A DNA stretch of 64,000 nt from Candidatus Thioglobus sp. (GTDB lineage Bacteria; Pseudomonadota; Gammaproteobacteria; Arenicellales; UBA868): NCBI GenBank assembly GCA_004212795.1, contig SHBR01000006.1, positions 1-64,000 on the forward strand. The letters are read 5' to 3'. The notes under the pieces were generated by a model that was not told the DNA's origin, ran no database searches, and saw nothing but the letters and a program-made list of their open reading frames with translations. Positions within the stretch are counted from its first letter, which is position 1. Every line of letters begins with the position of its first letter. Below are positions 1-8,328 of the stretch, in pieces. Both the position numbers and the translations under genes were made by a program.

Positions 1-126
1 GTGCGATCACGTAATACATCAGGAGTGGAAAACTCACCGGATTGCGTGCCCGGGTCGACAACGCCAAATTTAATCCAGCTAAAAAGTATTTTGCTAAATA
101 ACAAACAACTCACCGCTGGTGTTTAA
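1..126 (+). CDS. 3' fragment of an unidentified protein (possible TrpF tail)
   Basis: An open frame enters from the left edge and stops at TAA 124-126, giving about 41 residues. It contains SGVENSP near residues 8-14, which resembles the SGVE...PG phosphate-binding end of phosphoribosylanthranilate isomerase (TrpF). The following residues do not match that family well and the usual preceding Asp-Val is not seen. A competing open frame exists on the minus strand over the same bases. I see the frame directly; the TrpF suggestion is weak inference, and the stretch could be non-coding. Confidence 0.25.
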   Translation: MRSRNTSGVENSPDCVPGSTTPNLIQLKSILLNNKQLTAGV

Positions 127-136
127 ATCACCAAAC

Positions 137-213
137 TGGGGTGACCGATGGGACTCGAACCCACGACGGCCGGAATCACAATCCGGGGCTCTACCAACTG
201 AGCTACGATCACC
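137..213 (-). tRNA. tRNA-His (GTG anticodon)
   Basis: On the minus strand the sequence folds as a complete cloverleaf with encoded CCA. The acceptor stem GTGATCG pairs with CGGTCAC (with one G-U), an extra 5' G (G-1) faces C73 as expected for histidine tRNA, and the anticodon loop reads ATTGTGATT-like with GTG in the centre. The T arm contains TTCGAGT. It is the last gene of a Pro-Arg-His cluster read right to left. Confidence 0.97.
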
Positions 214-300
214 ATAGAACTCATATGAACTATCGATTATCCATTAAACCGATAGCTCTCGCCACTTAGCAACCCGCCCTATGCTGGTGTCGGGTGATAA

Positions 301-377
301 TGGCGCGCCCGACAGGACTCGAACCTGTAACCTACGGCTTAGAAGGCCGTTGCTCTATCCGGTTGAGCTACGGGCGC
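301..377 (-). tRNA. tRNA-Arg (TCT anticodon)
   Basis: Minus-strand cloverleaf with acceptor GCGCCCG pairing with CGGGCGC, discriminator G and encoded CCA. The anticodon loop is CTTCTAA on a five-pair stem ACGGC/GCCGT, so the anticodon is TCT and it reads AGA codons. It is the middle gene of the three-tRNA cluster. Confidence 0.97.
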
Positions 378-393
378 TCAAGCAACTAGAAAA

Positions 394-470
<77 letters not shown>

Positions 471-490
471 ACGTGATATCAATTCTGGCA

Positions 491-504
491 GGGCCGCGAT
501 TTTA
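491..504 (-). promoter_or_regulatory. Probable -10 and GC-rich discriminator of the tRNA operon
   Basis: On the minus strand TAAAAT (499-504) is followed by the GC-rich discriminator CGCGGCCC (491-498), about 20-30 bases before tRNA-Pro. A GC-rich discriminator is typical of stringently controlled stable-RNA promoters. The -35 region is weak (GGTTTA-like), so this is a moderate call. Confidence 0.45.
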
Positions 505-622
505 ACGGATATCGGCAGACTAAACCCACATTCTCAGCGATTGTTTTTAAATAAATGAAGAGCTGGCGGATAAAATTCCTGCACGCTCATTATCAAGCTA
601 ACAAAAGAAAGTAAAAATGAGG

Positions 623-650
623 CTTGTTTTTTTCAAAGTTAACCCCATTT
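623..650 (+). promoter_or_regulatory. RpoH (sigma-32) promoter of htpG
   Basis: CTTGTTT (623-629), a 13-nt spacer and CCCCATTT (643-650) closely match the sigma-32 consensus CTTGAAA-N13-17-CCCCATNT. It lies about 55 bases before the htpG start. The same architecture, also with a 13-nt spacer, precedes clpB, which strengthens the call. Confidence 0.85.
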
Positions 651-704
651 TGAAGAAAATTCGACAGAAAAGTAAAAATCATAAAATTCTCCGGAGTTCC
701 CTCA

Positions 705-2594
705 ATGTCAGAAACTGCATCTCCACAAACCCATAGCTTTCAAACTGAAGTCAAGCAACTGCTTCAGTTAATGATTCACTCGCTGTACTCCAACAAAGAG
801 GTGTTTCTGCGAGAACTGATATCCAATGGCTCGGATGCCTGCGACCGACTGCGGTTTGCCGCGCTTACCGATGCAGGACTCATGGAAGATGGAGAAACAC
901 TAAGTATCCGGGTGAGTATCGATGAGGCCAACAAGGCTATTACGATTAAAGACAATGGCATTGGAATGACTGAAGAGGAAGTGATCGAGAACATCGGCAC
1001 AATTGCCAGGTCAGGCACTAAACAGTTTTTGCAAGCGCTGAGCGGGGATGCCGCTAACGACGCCAACTTAATTGGGCAATTCGGAGTTGGCTTCTACTCT
1101 GCTTTTCTAGTCGCTCAAAAAGTTGAGCTCACCACTCGCCACGCCGGGCAACCTGACTCTACCGGCGTTCACTGGGAATCTGAAGGTGAAGGCGAGTACA
1201 CCATTAACACGATTGACGGTGTAGAACGAGGAACCACGATCACACTACATCTTCGTGACGACGAAGAGGAATTCTCACAGGCTTACCGATTACGCAGCAT
1301 TATCAGTCGATATTCTGATCACATCTCCCTGCCGATTGAGATGCCATCAGAAGATGAAGAAAAAAAAGGCGAATGGGAATCAATCAACAGTGGTTCTGCA
1401 CTTTGGTCTCGAGCCAAGAGTGAGGTCACTGAAGAAGAGTACACGCGTTTTTATCAAACGCTGACCTATGACTCAGAAAACCCGCTGGCGACCCTCCATA
1501 ATCGGGTCGAGGGAACGCTTGAATACACCTCTTTGTTTTTTATTCCCAAAAAAGCGCCTTTCGATTTATGGGATCGAGAGCAACGCCACGGCATTAATCT
1601 ATATGTTCGTCGAATCTTTATTATGGATGATTCGAAGCATCTTATGCCTTCATATCTCCGTTTCGTGCGCGGCGTCGTTGATGCCGCTGACCTGCCGTTA
1701 AATGTGTCTCGGGAGTTTTTGCAAAATAATAAGAGCATTGATCGAATTCGGTCTGCGTCAGTAAAGAAGATTCTGGCTGAACTCAATCGTTTAGCCGAAA
1801 AAGAGCCTGAAACCTACTCCACTTTTTGGAAAGAATTCGGAAAGGTGCTCAAGGAAGGAATTGTTGAGGATCAGGATAATAAGACCGTCATTTCCGATCT
1901 CTTGCGTTTTAATTCAACTCGGACCGAAGGGGACACCCAAAGCGAATCACTGGCGTCGTATTTTAAAAGAATGCCGATAAAGCAAAAAGCAATTTACTAC
2001 ATTACGGCGGACTCTCATTATGCGGCCAGCACCTCACCGCATCTTGAGATTTTCCGCAAAAATGACATTGAAGTCATGCTGTTAAGCGATCCGGTAGATG
2101 AGTGGCTCGTCTCATCGCTAACCGAATACAAAGACAAGCCTCTCAAATCAATCGCAAAAGGCGCGCTCGACCTTGATGATTTTTCGACCGAAGCCGATAA
2201 AAAAGCGAATGAGGATAAGGCAAAAGACCTCGAATCCCTCACCGAGAAAATGCACGAGCTCCTCGGCGAAAAAGTAAGTAGTGTTCGGGTGAGTCATCGA
2301 CTCACCGACTCACCTGCCTGCTTGGTTGCAGATGAATCAGACTTAGGCGGTAATCTAGAGCGAATTCTGCAATCGATGGGACAAGCCGCGCCTGAGGCCA
2401 AACCAATTATGGAAGTAAACCCTGATCACCCCCTAATCAAGCAATTAAGCCCTGAGCACCATCAGCTTGGAGATTGGACCCAGGTATTGTTTGATCAAGC
2501 GGCCTTGAGCGAGGGCGCGCCGCTCACAGAACCGGCCGCATATGTTCAAAAAGTAAATGAGTTGCTAACAAAGGCCGTAATGCTAGAGAGTTAA
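705..2594 (+). CDS. htpG: Molecular chaperone HtpG (Hsp90)
   Basis: ATP-dependent cytoplasmic Hsp90 chaperone that helps fold and remodel client proteins during stress. The 629 residues match the family length (E. coli 624). GHKL ATPase motifs are intact: ELISNGSDACD (37-46), DNGIGM (83-88) and GQFGVGF (124-130) form the nucleotide pocket; middle and C-terminal dimerisation domains follow. The ATG is preceded by CTCCGGAGT, a good ribosome-binding site. It stands alone, with its own heat-shock promoter upstream and a hairpin downstream against the convergent neighbour. Heat-shock control by RpoH is inferred from the promoter. Confidence 0.98.
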   Translation: MSETASPQTHSFQTEVKQLLQLMIHSLYSNKEVFLRELISNGSDACDRLRFAALTDAGLMEDGETLSIRVSIDEANKAITIKDNGIGMTEEEVIENIGTIARSGTKQFLQALSGDAANDANLIGQFGVGFYSAFLVAQKVELTTRHAGQPDSTGVHWESEGEGEYTINTIDGVERGTTITLHLRDDEEEFSQAYRLRSIISRYSDHISLPIEMPSEDEEKKGEWESINSGSALWSRAKSEVTEEEYTRFYQTLTYDSENPLATLHNRVEGTLEYTSLFFIPKKAPFDLWDREQRHGINLYVRRIFIMDDSKHLMPSYLRFVRGVVDAADLPLNVSREFLQNNKSIDRIRSASVKKILAELNRLAEKEPETYSTFWKEFGKVLKEGIVEDQDNKTVISDLLRFNSTRTEGDTQSESLASYFKRMPIKQKAIYYITADSHYAASTSPHLEIFRKNDIEVMLLSDPVDEWLVSSLTEYKDKPLKSIAKGALDLDDFSTEADKKANEDKAKDLESLTEKMHELLGEKVSSVRVSHRLTDSPACLVADESDLGGNLERILQSMGQAAPEAKPIMEVNPDHPLIKQLSPEHHQLGDWTQVLFDQAALSEGAPLTEPAAYVQKVNELLTKAVMLES

Positions 2595-2595
2595 A

Positions 2596-2619
2596 CCCGC
2601 TTTTATAAAATAAAGCGGG
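2596..2619. terminator. Hairpin between convergent htpG and nucleotidyltransferase genes
   Basis: Perfect 8-bp inverted repeat CCCGCTTT / AAAGCGGG with an 8-nt AT loop, directly after the htpG stop and before the end of the convergent gene. The U tract is short on either strand, so it may be a modest bidirectional terminator. Confidence 0.6.
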
Positions 2620-2635
2620 CGGCCGCGGCATTAGA

Positions 2636-3748
2636 TCAGCGATGACCTGGCAGTTCTCTCGCATCAGCGACCCAGTCCAGAGCGCCTTTTAGATCAGGCA
2701 CGGGGTCACCATTCTGATCGACACAGTTACGGCCAAAAACGAGTGAATCGGTCACTTCGCCAGAAGAGCCGATTCGGCTGTAATCAAAAAGAATGCTTCG
2801 GGAAATCTCCGCACCTGACTCAAGATGACACCCTGTGCCGATCCACGTCGGGCCATAAATCTGGCATCCCGACTCGATATGGGATGCGGAGCCAATATAT
2901 ACGGGGCCTTCAATTCTGACGTCGTCCCAATCGACTTTCACATTTAAACCCGCCCAGATCTTTGGTCGTACTTCCGTGCCGGGCATTTGAACACCCCGCA
3001 ATTTACCCCGCATCATTTGCTGATTGGCTTCCCAGTAATCACTTAGTTGTCCAATGTCGATCCAGTTAAACGGGGCCTTGATCGCGTTAAAAGAAAGTCT
3101 TTTTTCAAGAATCAATGGAAAGAGTTCCCCACCAATATCAAAGTCGATACCCCGAGGAATCAGATCCACAATCTCGGGCTCAAAAATATAGATGCCGGTA
3201 TTAACGAGTTGAGATAACGCATCCTCAGTTTTAGGCTTTTCCTGAAACGACTGAATCTGACCACTATCATCACAAACCACGACGCCGTAGTTCGAAACAC
3301 GGTCTTTCGCAACCTCCCGCACCACGATACTGGCCGCCGCACCCGACTGCCAATGCTTTCGAACAACGGACGCGAGATCGAGATCTATTAGTGCGTCGCC
3401 ACAAACTACGACGAACGTATCGTCAAAAAATCCCCCAAAGTCCTGAATGCGCTTGATCCCGCCCGCGGATCCAACCGGCGACGCGACCGTCTCTCCGGCT
3501 TCAATGTGGCCTTCAAAAGAATAGCCAATCTGAGTTCCCCAGCGCCTACCGTCGCCGAAATATCCTTCGATCGCTGGCGCAAAATGACTTACGTTTACCA
3601 TGATTTGGTCAAAACCATGTTTAGCCAAATGCTCAACGAGATATTCCATCACCGGCTTGCCCAAAATAGGAATCATGGGTTTAGGCATGGCATGCGTCAG
3701 CGGTCTTACTCGCGTTCCCTTACCCGCTGCAAGGATCATTGCTTTCAT
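2636..3748 (-). CDS. Sugar-phosphate nucleotidyltransferase with beta-helix tail (GDP-mannose/dTDP-glucose pyrophosphorylase family)
   Basis: Cytoplasmic enzyme predicted to join a sugar-1-phosphate to an NTP, making a nucleotide sugar for cell-surface polysaccharide. The N-terminal signature AAGKGTRVRPLT (7-18) and the KPMIPILGKP stretch (23-32) mark the NTP_transferase domain; CGDALID (about 116-122) supplies metal-binding Asp. Residues after about 270 carry hexapeptide-like repeats (VYIGSASHIESG, WIGTGCHLESG) of a left-handed beta helix. At 370 residues it fits ManC/GlmU-like two-domain enzymes. The sugar specificity cannot be read from sequence. It lies 119 bases downstream of clpB on the same strand, with two inverted repeats between them. 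Confidence 0.88.
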   Translation of the reverse strand: MKAMILAAGKGTRVRPLTHAMPKPMIPILGKPVMEYLVEHLAKHGFDQIMVNVSHFAPAIEGYFGDGRRWGTQIGYSFEGHIEAGETVASPVGSAGGIKRIQDFGGFFDDTFVVVCGDALIDLDLASVVRKHWQSGAAASIVVREVAKDRVSNYGVVVCDDSGQIQSFQEKPKTEDALSQLVNTGIYIFEPEIVDLIPRGIDFDIGGELFPLILEKRLSFNAIKAPFNWIDIGQLSDYWEANQQMMRGKLRGVQMPGTEVRPKIWAGLNVKVDWDDVRIEGPVYIGSASHIESGCQIYGPTWIGTGCHLESGAEISRSILFDYSRIGSSGEVTDSLVFGRNCVDQNGDPVPDLKGALDWVADARELPGHR

Positions 3749-3757
3749 GAAAAATCT

Positions 3758-3790
3758 CTCTTAAGCCCGACGCAAGTCTACCGTTAAGAG
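3758..3790 (-). repeat. Inverted repeat overlapping the ribosome-binding site of the nucleotidyltransferase gene
   Basis: CTCTTAA and TTAAGAG (7 bp, perfect; 3758-3764 and 3784-3790) flank a 19-nt loop. On the minus strand the second arm overlaps the AAGAGAG ribosome-binding site, and a TTTTT run and the ATG follow at once. It could be a weak attenuator or mask translation initiation. Confidence 0.4.
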
Positions 3791-3806
3791 GCGTAATTCG
3801 CCATTC

Positions 3807-3835
3807 GCGCTGGAGCCCTGCCTGCGCACCAGCGC
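3807..3835 (-). terminator. GC-rich inverted repeat after clpB
   Basis: GCGCTGG (3807-3813) and CCAGCGC (3829-3835) form a perfect 7-bp stem with a 15-nt loop, 32 bases past the clpB stop. No U tract follows, so it may stabilise the clpB 3' end rather than terminate. Confidence 0.35.
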
Positions 3836-3867
3836 TTAACCGTGATATTTAATCTCTCAACGACCCT

Positions 3868-6471
3868 TTAGGCCACTTGGACTGCTGGCACCTGCCCCCC
3901 AACGAAGGCGATTTCATCCGCTTTGAGGTCGGCAATAATGGTGTCACCGGACGAAAAACGTCCCGAGAGAATTTCCTGCGCCAACGGATTTTCCAGATGA
4001 ACTTGAATCGCCCGCTTCAGAGGTCGCGCGCCAAATACCGGATCAAAACCCGCACTGGTTAACTTTTCAATCACCGCGTCTGTCAGAGTCAACTGCAAGT
4101 CACGCTCAGAAAGTCGTGACTGAAGAGTGGCGACTTGAATCTTGGCGATCTCGTGAAGTTGCTCCCGAACCAAAGGATGGAACACAATAATATCGTCGAT
4201 ACGGTTGATGAATTCAGGCCGAAAATGCTGTCCAACGATACTCATGACCTGCTCTTTCATAACGGCATACTCATGACCTCCAGCTAACTCTCGGATTCGA
4301 TCCGACCCTAAGTTTGAAGTCATCACGATCACTGTATTTCGGAAATCGACCGTGCGGCCGTGACCATCAGTGAGTCGACCGTCATCAAGAACCTGAAGTA
4401 GCACATTGAACACATCAGGATGCGCTTTTTCAACCTCGTCCATCAGGATTACAGAGTAAGGGCGTCGACGAACCGCTTCAGTCAAATAACCTCCCTCCTC
4501 GTATCCGACATAACCTGGCGGCGCGCCAATCAGCCGTGCAACCGAATGTTTTTCCATAAATTCAGACATATCTATCCGAATCATGGACTCTTCGGTATCA
4601 AAGAGAAATGACGCGACAGCTTTTGACAGCTCAGTCTTGCCCACACCTGTCGGTCCCAAAAACAAAAAAGAGCCGTAAGGTTTATTCGGATCGGACAGTC
4701 CAGCGCGAGAACGACGAATTGCATCAGACATTGCTCGAATTGCTTCATCCTGCCCAATTACTCGCTTATGGAGTTCAGATTCCATGCGCAAGAGTTTGTC
4801 GCGCTCGCCTTCAAGCATCCGGGATACCGGGATTCCCGTCCATCGGGAAATCACCTCGGCAATTTCCTCGCTCGTAACACGATTACGCAACAACTTTGCC
4901 TCCGTATTCGGTTCGTTTCCTTGAGCGGTAGACAGTTGCTTTTCAAGTTCGGGAATTCGACCATACTGAAGCTCAGACATCCGGGCAAGATCTCCTGCCC
5001 GTCGCGCCGACTCCATATCGCCTCTCGCTTGATCGAGGGATTCCTTAATATGTTGACTGCCCTGAACCGCCGCTTTTTCAGATTTCCAAATCTCATCGAG
5101 ATCCGAATATTCACGTTCAATTTCATGAATCTCAACTTCTAACGCCGCTAAACGCTTTTGAGATGCATCATCAGTATCTTTTTTAACGGCTTCTCTTTCA
5201 ATTTTGAGTTGGATCAATCGACGATCCAGACGATCCATCGATTCCGGTTTGGAATCAATCTCCATCCGAATACGACTCCCCGCCTCATCAATTAAGTCAA
5301 TTGCCTTATCAGGCAATTTACGATCACTGATATACCGGTGCGACAATGTTGCAGCGGCCACAATGGCCGGGTCGGTTATATCTACCCCATGATGGACCTC
5401 ATACTTTTCTTTGAGCCCCCTCAGAATCGCAACGGTATCTTCCACCCCTGGCTCGCCCACCAGCACTTTTTGAAATCTCCTCTCTAATGCAGCATCTTTT
5501 TCCAGGTATTTTCGATACTCATCAAGTGTCGTCGCTCCAATGCAATGCAGGTCTCCTCGTGCAAGCGCAGGCTTGAGCATATTGCCCGCGTCCATTGCGC
5601 CTTCTGCTTTACCAGCGCCCACCATGGTGTGTAACTCGTCTATAAACAAGATAATCTGGCCTTCTTGTTTGATTAAGTCATTCAATACCGCCTTGAGGCG
5701 CTCCTCAAATTCACCACGAAATTTAGCCCCTGCGATTAGAGCCCCCATATCCAGCGACAATAAACGCTTGCCGCGCACGCCTTCAGGCACTTCGCCATTA
5801 ACGATCCGCTGGGCAAGACCCTCTACGATTGCCGTTTTGCCAACGCCCGGCTCTCCAATCAGAACCGGGTTATTTTTAGTCCGGCGCTGAAGTACCTGAA
5901 TCGTTCGACGAATTTCTTCATCGCGTCCGATGACAGGGTCTAAACGGCCTTGCTCGGCACGCTCAGTCAAATCGATCGAGTATTTATCTAAAGCCCCGCG
6001 CTGCTCTTCCGCATTTGGGTCATTTATCGCATCGCCGCCCCTGATATCATCAATTGCTTTCTCGGTTGCATCTTTGCTAACCCCTTCTGCGCTGAATATT
6101 TTTTTTAAGGGCCCTTGATCTTCAATACTTGCCAATATAAAAAGCTCGCTCGAGATAAATTGATCGCCGCGTTTCTGAGACAACTTATCAGTCAGATTTA
6201 AAGTCCGTATAAGATTTTGTGAAATCTGGACATCTCCACCTATACCTTCAACTCTGGGTAACTGGTCTAAGGCATTACCAAGACTTGAACGCAGACGATT
6301 GATATTCACGCCCAGGCGCATCAAAAGTGAGCGCGAACTCCCGCCCTCCTGATCCAATAACGCCAGCATGAGGTGGGCTGACTCTATGAACTGATGGTCT
6401 CGACCTAACGCCATACTCTGCGCATCCGATAGCGCCGCTTGAAACTTATTTGTTAATTTATCCATTCGCAT
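3868..6471 (-). CDS. clpB: ATP-dependent disaggregase ClpB
   Basis: Hexameric AAA+ disaggregase that works with DnaK to rescue aggregated proteins. I chose the ATG at 6471 ([10 protein letters not shown], as in ClpB homologues) over an in-frame TTG six bases upstream; AAGGAG lies about 10 bases before it. The product is 867 residues, against 857 in E. coli. In order: Clp N domain (1-145), AAA1 with Walker A GEPGVGKT (206-213), a coiled-coil middle domain (about 405-525), and AAA2 with Walker [10 protein letters not shown] near 605 and sensor/arginine motifs in the C-terminal D2 small domain. A heat-shock promoter lies upstream. Confidence 0.98.
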   Translation of the reverse strand: MRMDKLTNKFQAALSDAQSMALGRDHQFIESAHLMLALLDQEGGSSRSLLMRLGVNINRLRSSLGNALDQLPRVEGIGGDVQISQNLIRTLNLTDKLSQKRGDQFISSELFILASIEDQGPLKKIFSAEGVSKDATEKAIDDIRGGDAINDPNAEEQRGALDKYSIDLTERAEQGRLDPVIGRDEEIRRTIQVLQRRTKNNPVLIGEPGVGKTAIVEGLAQRIVNGEVPEGVRGKRLLSLDMGALIAGAKFRGEFEERLKAVLNDLIKQEGQIILFIDELHTMVGAGKAEGAMDAGNMLKPALARGDLHCIGATTLDEYRKYLEKDAALERRFQKVLVGEPGVEDTVAILRGLKEKYEVHHGVDITDPAIVAAATLSHRYISDRKLPDKAIDLIDEAGSRIRMEIDSKPESMDRLDRRLIQLKIEREAVKKDTDDASQKRLAALEVEIHEIEREYSDLDEIWKSEKAAVQGSQHIKESLDQARGDMESARRAGDLARMSELQYGRIPELEKQLSTAQGNEPNTEAKLLRNRVTSEEIAEVISRWTGIPVSRMLEGERDKLLRMESELHKRVIGQDEAIRAMSDAIRRSRAGLSDPNKPYGSFLFLGPTGVGKTELSKAVASFLFDTEESMIRIDMSEFMEKHSVARLIGAPPGYVGYEEGGYLTEAVRRRPYSVILMDEVEKAHPDVFNVLLQVLDDGRLTDGHGRTVDFRNTVIVMTSNLGSDRIRELAGGHEYAVMKEQVMSIVGQHFRPEFINRIDDIIVFHPLVREQLHEIAKIQVATLQSRLSERDLQLTLTDAVIEKLTSAGFDPVFGARPLKRAIQVHLENPLAQEILSGRFSSGDTIIADLKADEIAFVGGQVPAVQVA

Positions 6472-6542
6472 TATCAATCTACTCCTTACAATCGGTCGAA
6501 CCGCGAAGCGATTGACCGGTGTCTTTATTTTTACCTTATAAA

Positions 6543-6570
6543 ATATGGGGGTAAAATTAAAAAATTAAAG
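6543..6570 (-). promoter_or_regulatory. RpoH (sigma-32) promoter of clpB
   Basis: On the minus strand CTTTAAT (6570-6564), a 13-nt spacer and CCCCATAT (6550-6543) match the sigma-32 consensus, about 72 bases before the clpB ATG. The spacer length equals that of the htpG promoter. The -10 element is exact; the -35 differs from CTTGAAA at two positions. Confidence 0.82.
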
Positions 6571-6630
6571 ACTAAAATCCCGAAATATCACAAAGCGCAA
6601 CAACCTTTAAATAGGCGCTGAGAGACCATT

Positions 6631-7473
6631 ATGATTTCACTACAACCCCCAGAAGGAATCGCTTTACAGGTCCGCGAAGCCCTTGCTGAAGATATCGGTG
6701 ACGGCGATTTAACGGCGAGGCTAGTTGATGCAGACCAGGTCTTTAACGCGACATTAATCAGTCGTGAGCCCGCAATTGTCTGCGGAGGTCCCTGGATTAC
6801 AGCAGTCTTCAAACAACTCGATCCCAGTATTGAGATTGAATTTCTACTGCAAGATTCCGATCGCATTGAGGCAATGCAGACCTGGTGCACTCTAAAAGGC
6901 CCCGCGCGGGCTCTCCTGACAGGAGAGCGAACGGCCCTAAATTTCGCTCAGGTCCTTGCAGGAACTGCAACCGCAACCCAAATAATGGTCGATGAAATTG
7001 CCAACACTCGTGCGCAATTATTAGACACCCGAAAAACGGTACCGGGATTGCGAGCAGCCCAGAAATATGCAGTCCGGTGTGGCGGGGGTATGAACCATAG
7101 AATAGGGCTTTATGACGGCATCTTAGTCAAAGAAAATCATATCCGCGCCGCAGGCTCGATTGAAAACGCAATAAATCTTGCATTAAAAAATACAAAAGGT
7201 GTGGCACTGGTTGAGATTGAAGTTGAAAATCTCAGTGAATTTTCGCAAGCACTTAACGCTGGCGCCAAACGAATTTTGCTCGACAACTTTTCCACCGCCG
7301 AGCTAAAAAAAGCCGTGGGCCTGAATAATGGACAGGCCAAATTAGAAGCTTCGGGTAACGTCAACCGGCAGACGATTAGAGCAATTGCAGACACCGGCGT
7401 GAACTTTATCTCTTGCGGTCAAATCACCAAAGATATAAAGGCCGTTGACCTAAGTCTTCAGTTTTCCACCTGA
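6631..7473 (+). CDS. nadC: Nicotinate-nucleotide diphosphorylase (quinolinate phosphoribosyltransferase)
   Basis: Converts quinolinate and PRPP to nicotinate mononucleotide in de novo NAD synthesis. The 280 residues carry the family blocks: LAEDIGDGDLTA near the N terminus, GERTALNF, DTRKTVPGLR with catalytic Arg/Lys, GGGMNHRIGLYDGILVKENH, the IEVEN block, and LEASGNV near the end. It starts 153 bases from the divergent clpB. Its last 16 bases overlap the end of the convergent TlpA-like gene. NadE, the last enzyme of the pathway, is encoded at 11578-13191. Confidence 0.97.
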   Translation: MISLQPPEGIALQVREALAEDIGDGDLTARLVDADQVFNATLISREPAIVCGGPWITAVFKQLDPSIEIEFLLQDSDRIEAMQTWCTLKGPARALLTGERTALNFAQVLAGTATATQIMVDEIANTRAQLLDTRKTVPGLRAAQKYAVRCGGGMNHRIGLYDGILVKENHIRAAGSIENAINLALKNTKGVALVEIEVENLSEFSQALNAGAKRILLDNFSTAELKKAVGLNNGQAKLEASGNVNRQTIRAIADTGVNFISCGQITKDIKAVDLSLQFST

Positions 7474-7949
7474 GCATCAAGCTCCAATAACCAGCGCTCA
7501 AGTTGATTTGCCGTTACAGGCCCTATATGCGTTTTCAGAAGTTCACCGGTCGACGATAAAACAAACGTTGAGGGCAAGCCCTTTAACGGTTCCATCGGGA
7601 TGAGCGGCTCATCGCCGATCAACAACACTGGATAATTTATGTTGAGTTCCTCAGCAAAATCCCGAATCTGATCAACCGGTGTTTTTTCGAAAGCGATGCC
7701 AATGACTTCAATCCTGTCGCCGAACGTGTTTCGAAATTCAATGAGATCCGGAATCTCCCGAATACATGGTCCACACCACGTCGCCCAAAAGTTCACAAAC
7801 AATAACCGACCCTGATAGTCAGAAATTTGTTTATTTTCGCCATAAATATCAACTAACTCATAATCAATGGGCGCAGCTGACCCATAAATAGGGCTCAAAC
7901 TAATAACCCAAGCCAAAAGCACCGATCGAATTAGTTGATTGCGTTTCAT
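7458..7949 (-). CDS. TlpA/ResA-like exported thioredoxin-fold protein
   Basis: Predicted periplasmic thiol-disulphide oxidoreductase of 163 residues. An N-terminal signal or anchor (basic start, hydrophobic 8-24, possible cleavage after GSAA) precedes an AhpC/TSA-TlpA fold with FVNFWATWCGPC (51-62), so the CxxC is C59-C62. A cis-proline is likely at LKGLPST (about 133-139). TlpA/ResA proteins usually reduce disulphides in cytochrome c or other exported proteins. The neighbours on the other side of the divergent spacer are an exported cysteine-rich peptide and an exported rhodanese, which are plausible but unproven partners. No strong ribosome-binding site is visible. Confidence 0.9.
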   Translation of the reverse strand: MKRNQLIRSVLLAWVISLSPIYGSAAPIDYELVDIYGENKQISDYQGRLLFVNFWATWCGPCIREIPDLIEFRNTFGDRIEVIGIAFEKTPVDQIRDFAEELNINYPVLLIGDEPLIPMEPLKGLPSTFVLSSTGELLKTHIGPVTANQLERWLLELDAQVEN

Positions 7950-8070
7950 CAGTATTACTATTTATGTTTTAGGATACCCCAAATGACATGAACGAGATCA
8001 AACGTCGCACTGGCAATAGATTAGCGTTTTTAATACATTTGAGGTATTAATCAACATTCCAAAAAGCAAA

Positions 8071-8262
8071 ATGGCCAAAAAATCAAACTTCGTCATGGCT
8101 TTTCTTATTAGCTCCTTGCTAGTATCAACCCTAACGCTTGCGGATGGTCCTCCCGCAGGCGGAGACGCGGACGCTTGGTGTGAAGCAAATCAAAATGCCT
8201 GCGTCACATGGTGTGAAACACACCCGGACGAAGAGATCTGTCAGGAGCCTGAGTGCGACTAG
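8071..8262 (+). CDS. Small exported acidic cysteine-rich protein, unrecognised
   Basis: 63 residues. Residues 1-24 look like a Sec signal peptide (Lys-rich start, hydrophobic 7-20, TLA before Asp25). The mature 39 residues have five cysteines (37, 44, 48, 57, 62), two Trp-Cys pairs (36-37 and 47-48), 11 acidic residues and no Lys or Arg. I recognise no family. It precedes the exported rhodanese by 66 bases on the same strand, and the odd cysteine count suggests a partner or a reactive thiol. No clear ribosome-binding site precedes the ATG. Another overlapping frame is open, but only this one gives a signal peptide. Metal or sulphur binding is a guess. Confidence 0.65.
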   Translation: MAKKSNFVMAFLISSLLVSTLTLADGPPAGGDADAWCEANQNACVTWCETHPDEEICQEPECD

Positions 8263-8328
8263 GATTCCAGACAAGATGAACTCGATAGTTTGTTGTAACC
8301 ACCAAAACCATAACCAAAGGAGATTAGT

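Noticed and set aside
1-136. Minus-strand frame reading WIKFGVVDPGTQSGEF at the left edge
   Set aside because: Looks protein-like but is too short, follows a tRNA without a clear start site, and competes with the plus-strand frame.
4768-5142. 124-residue frame antisense to clpB
   Set aside because: It mirrors conserved ClpB codons and has no motif or ribosome-binding site.
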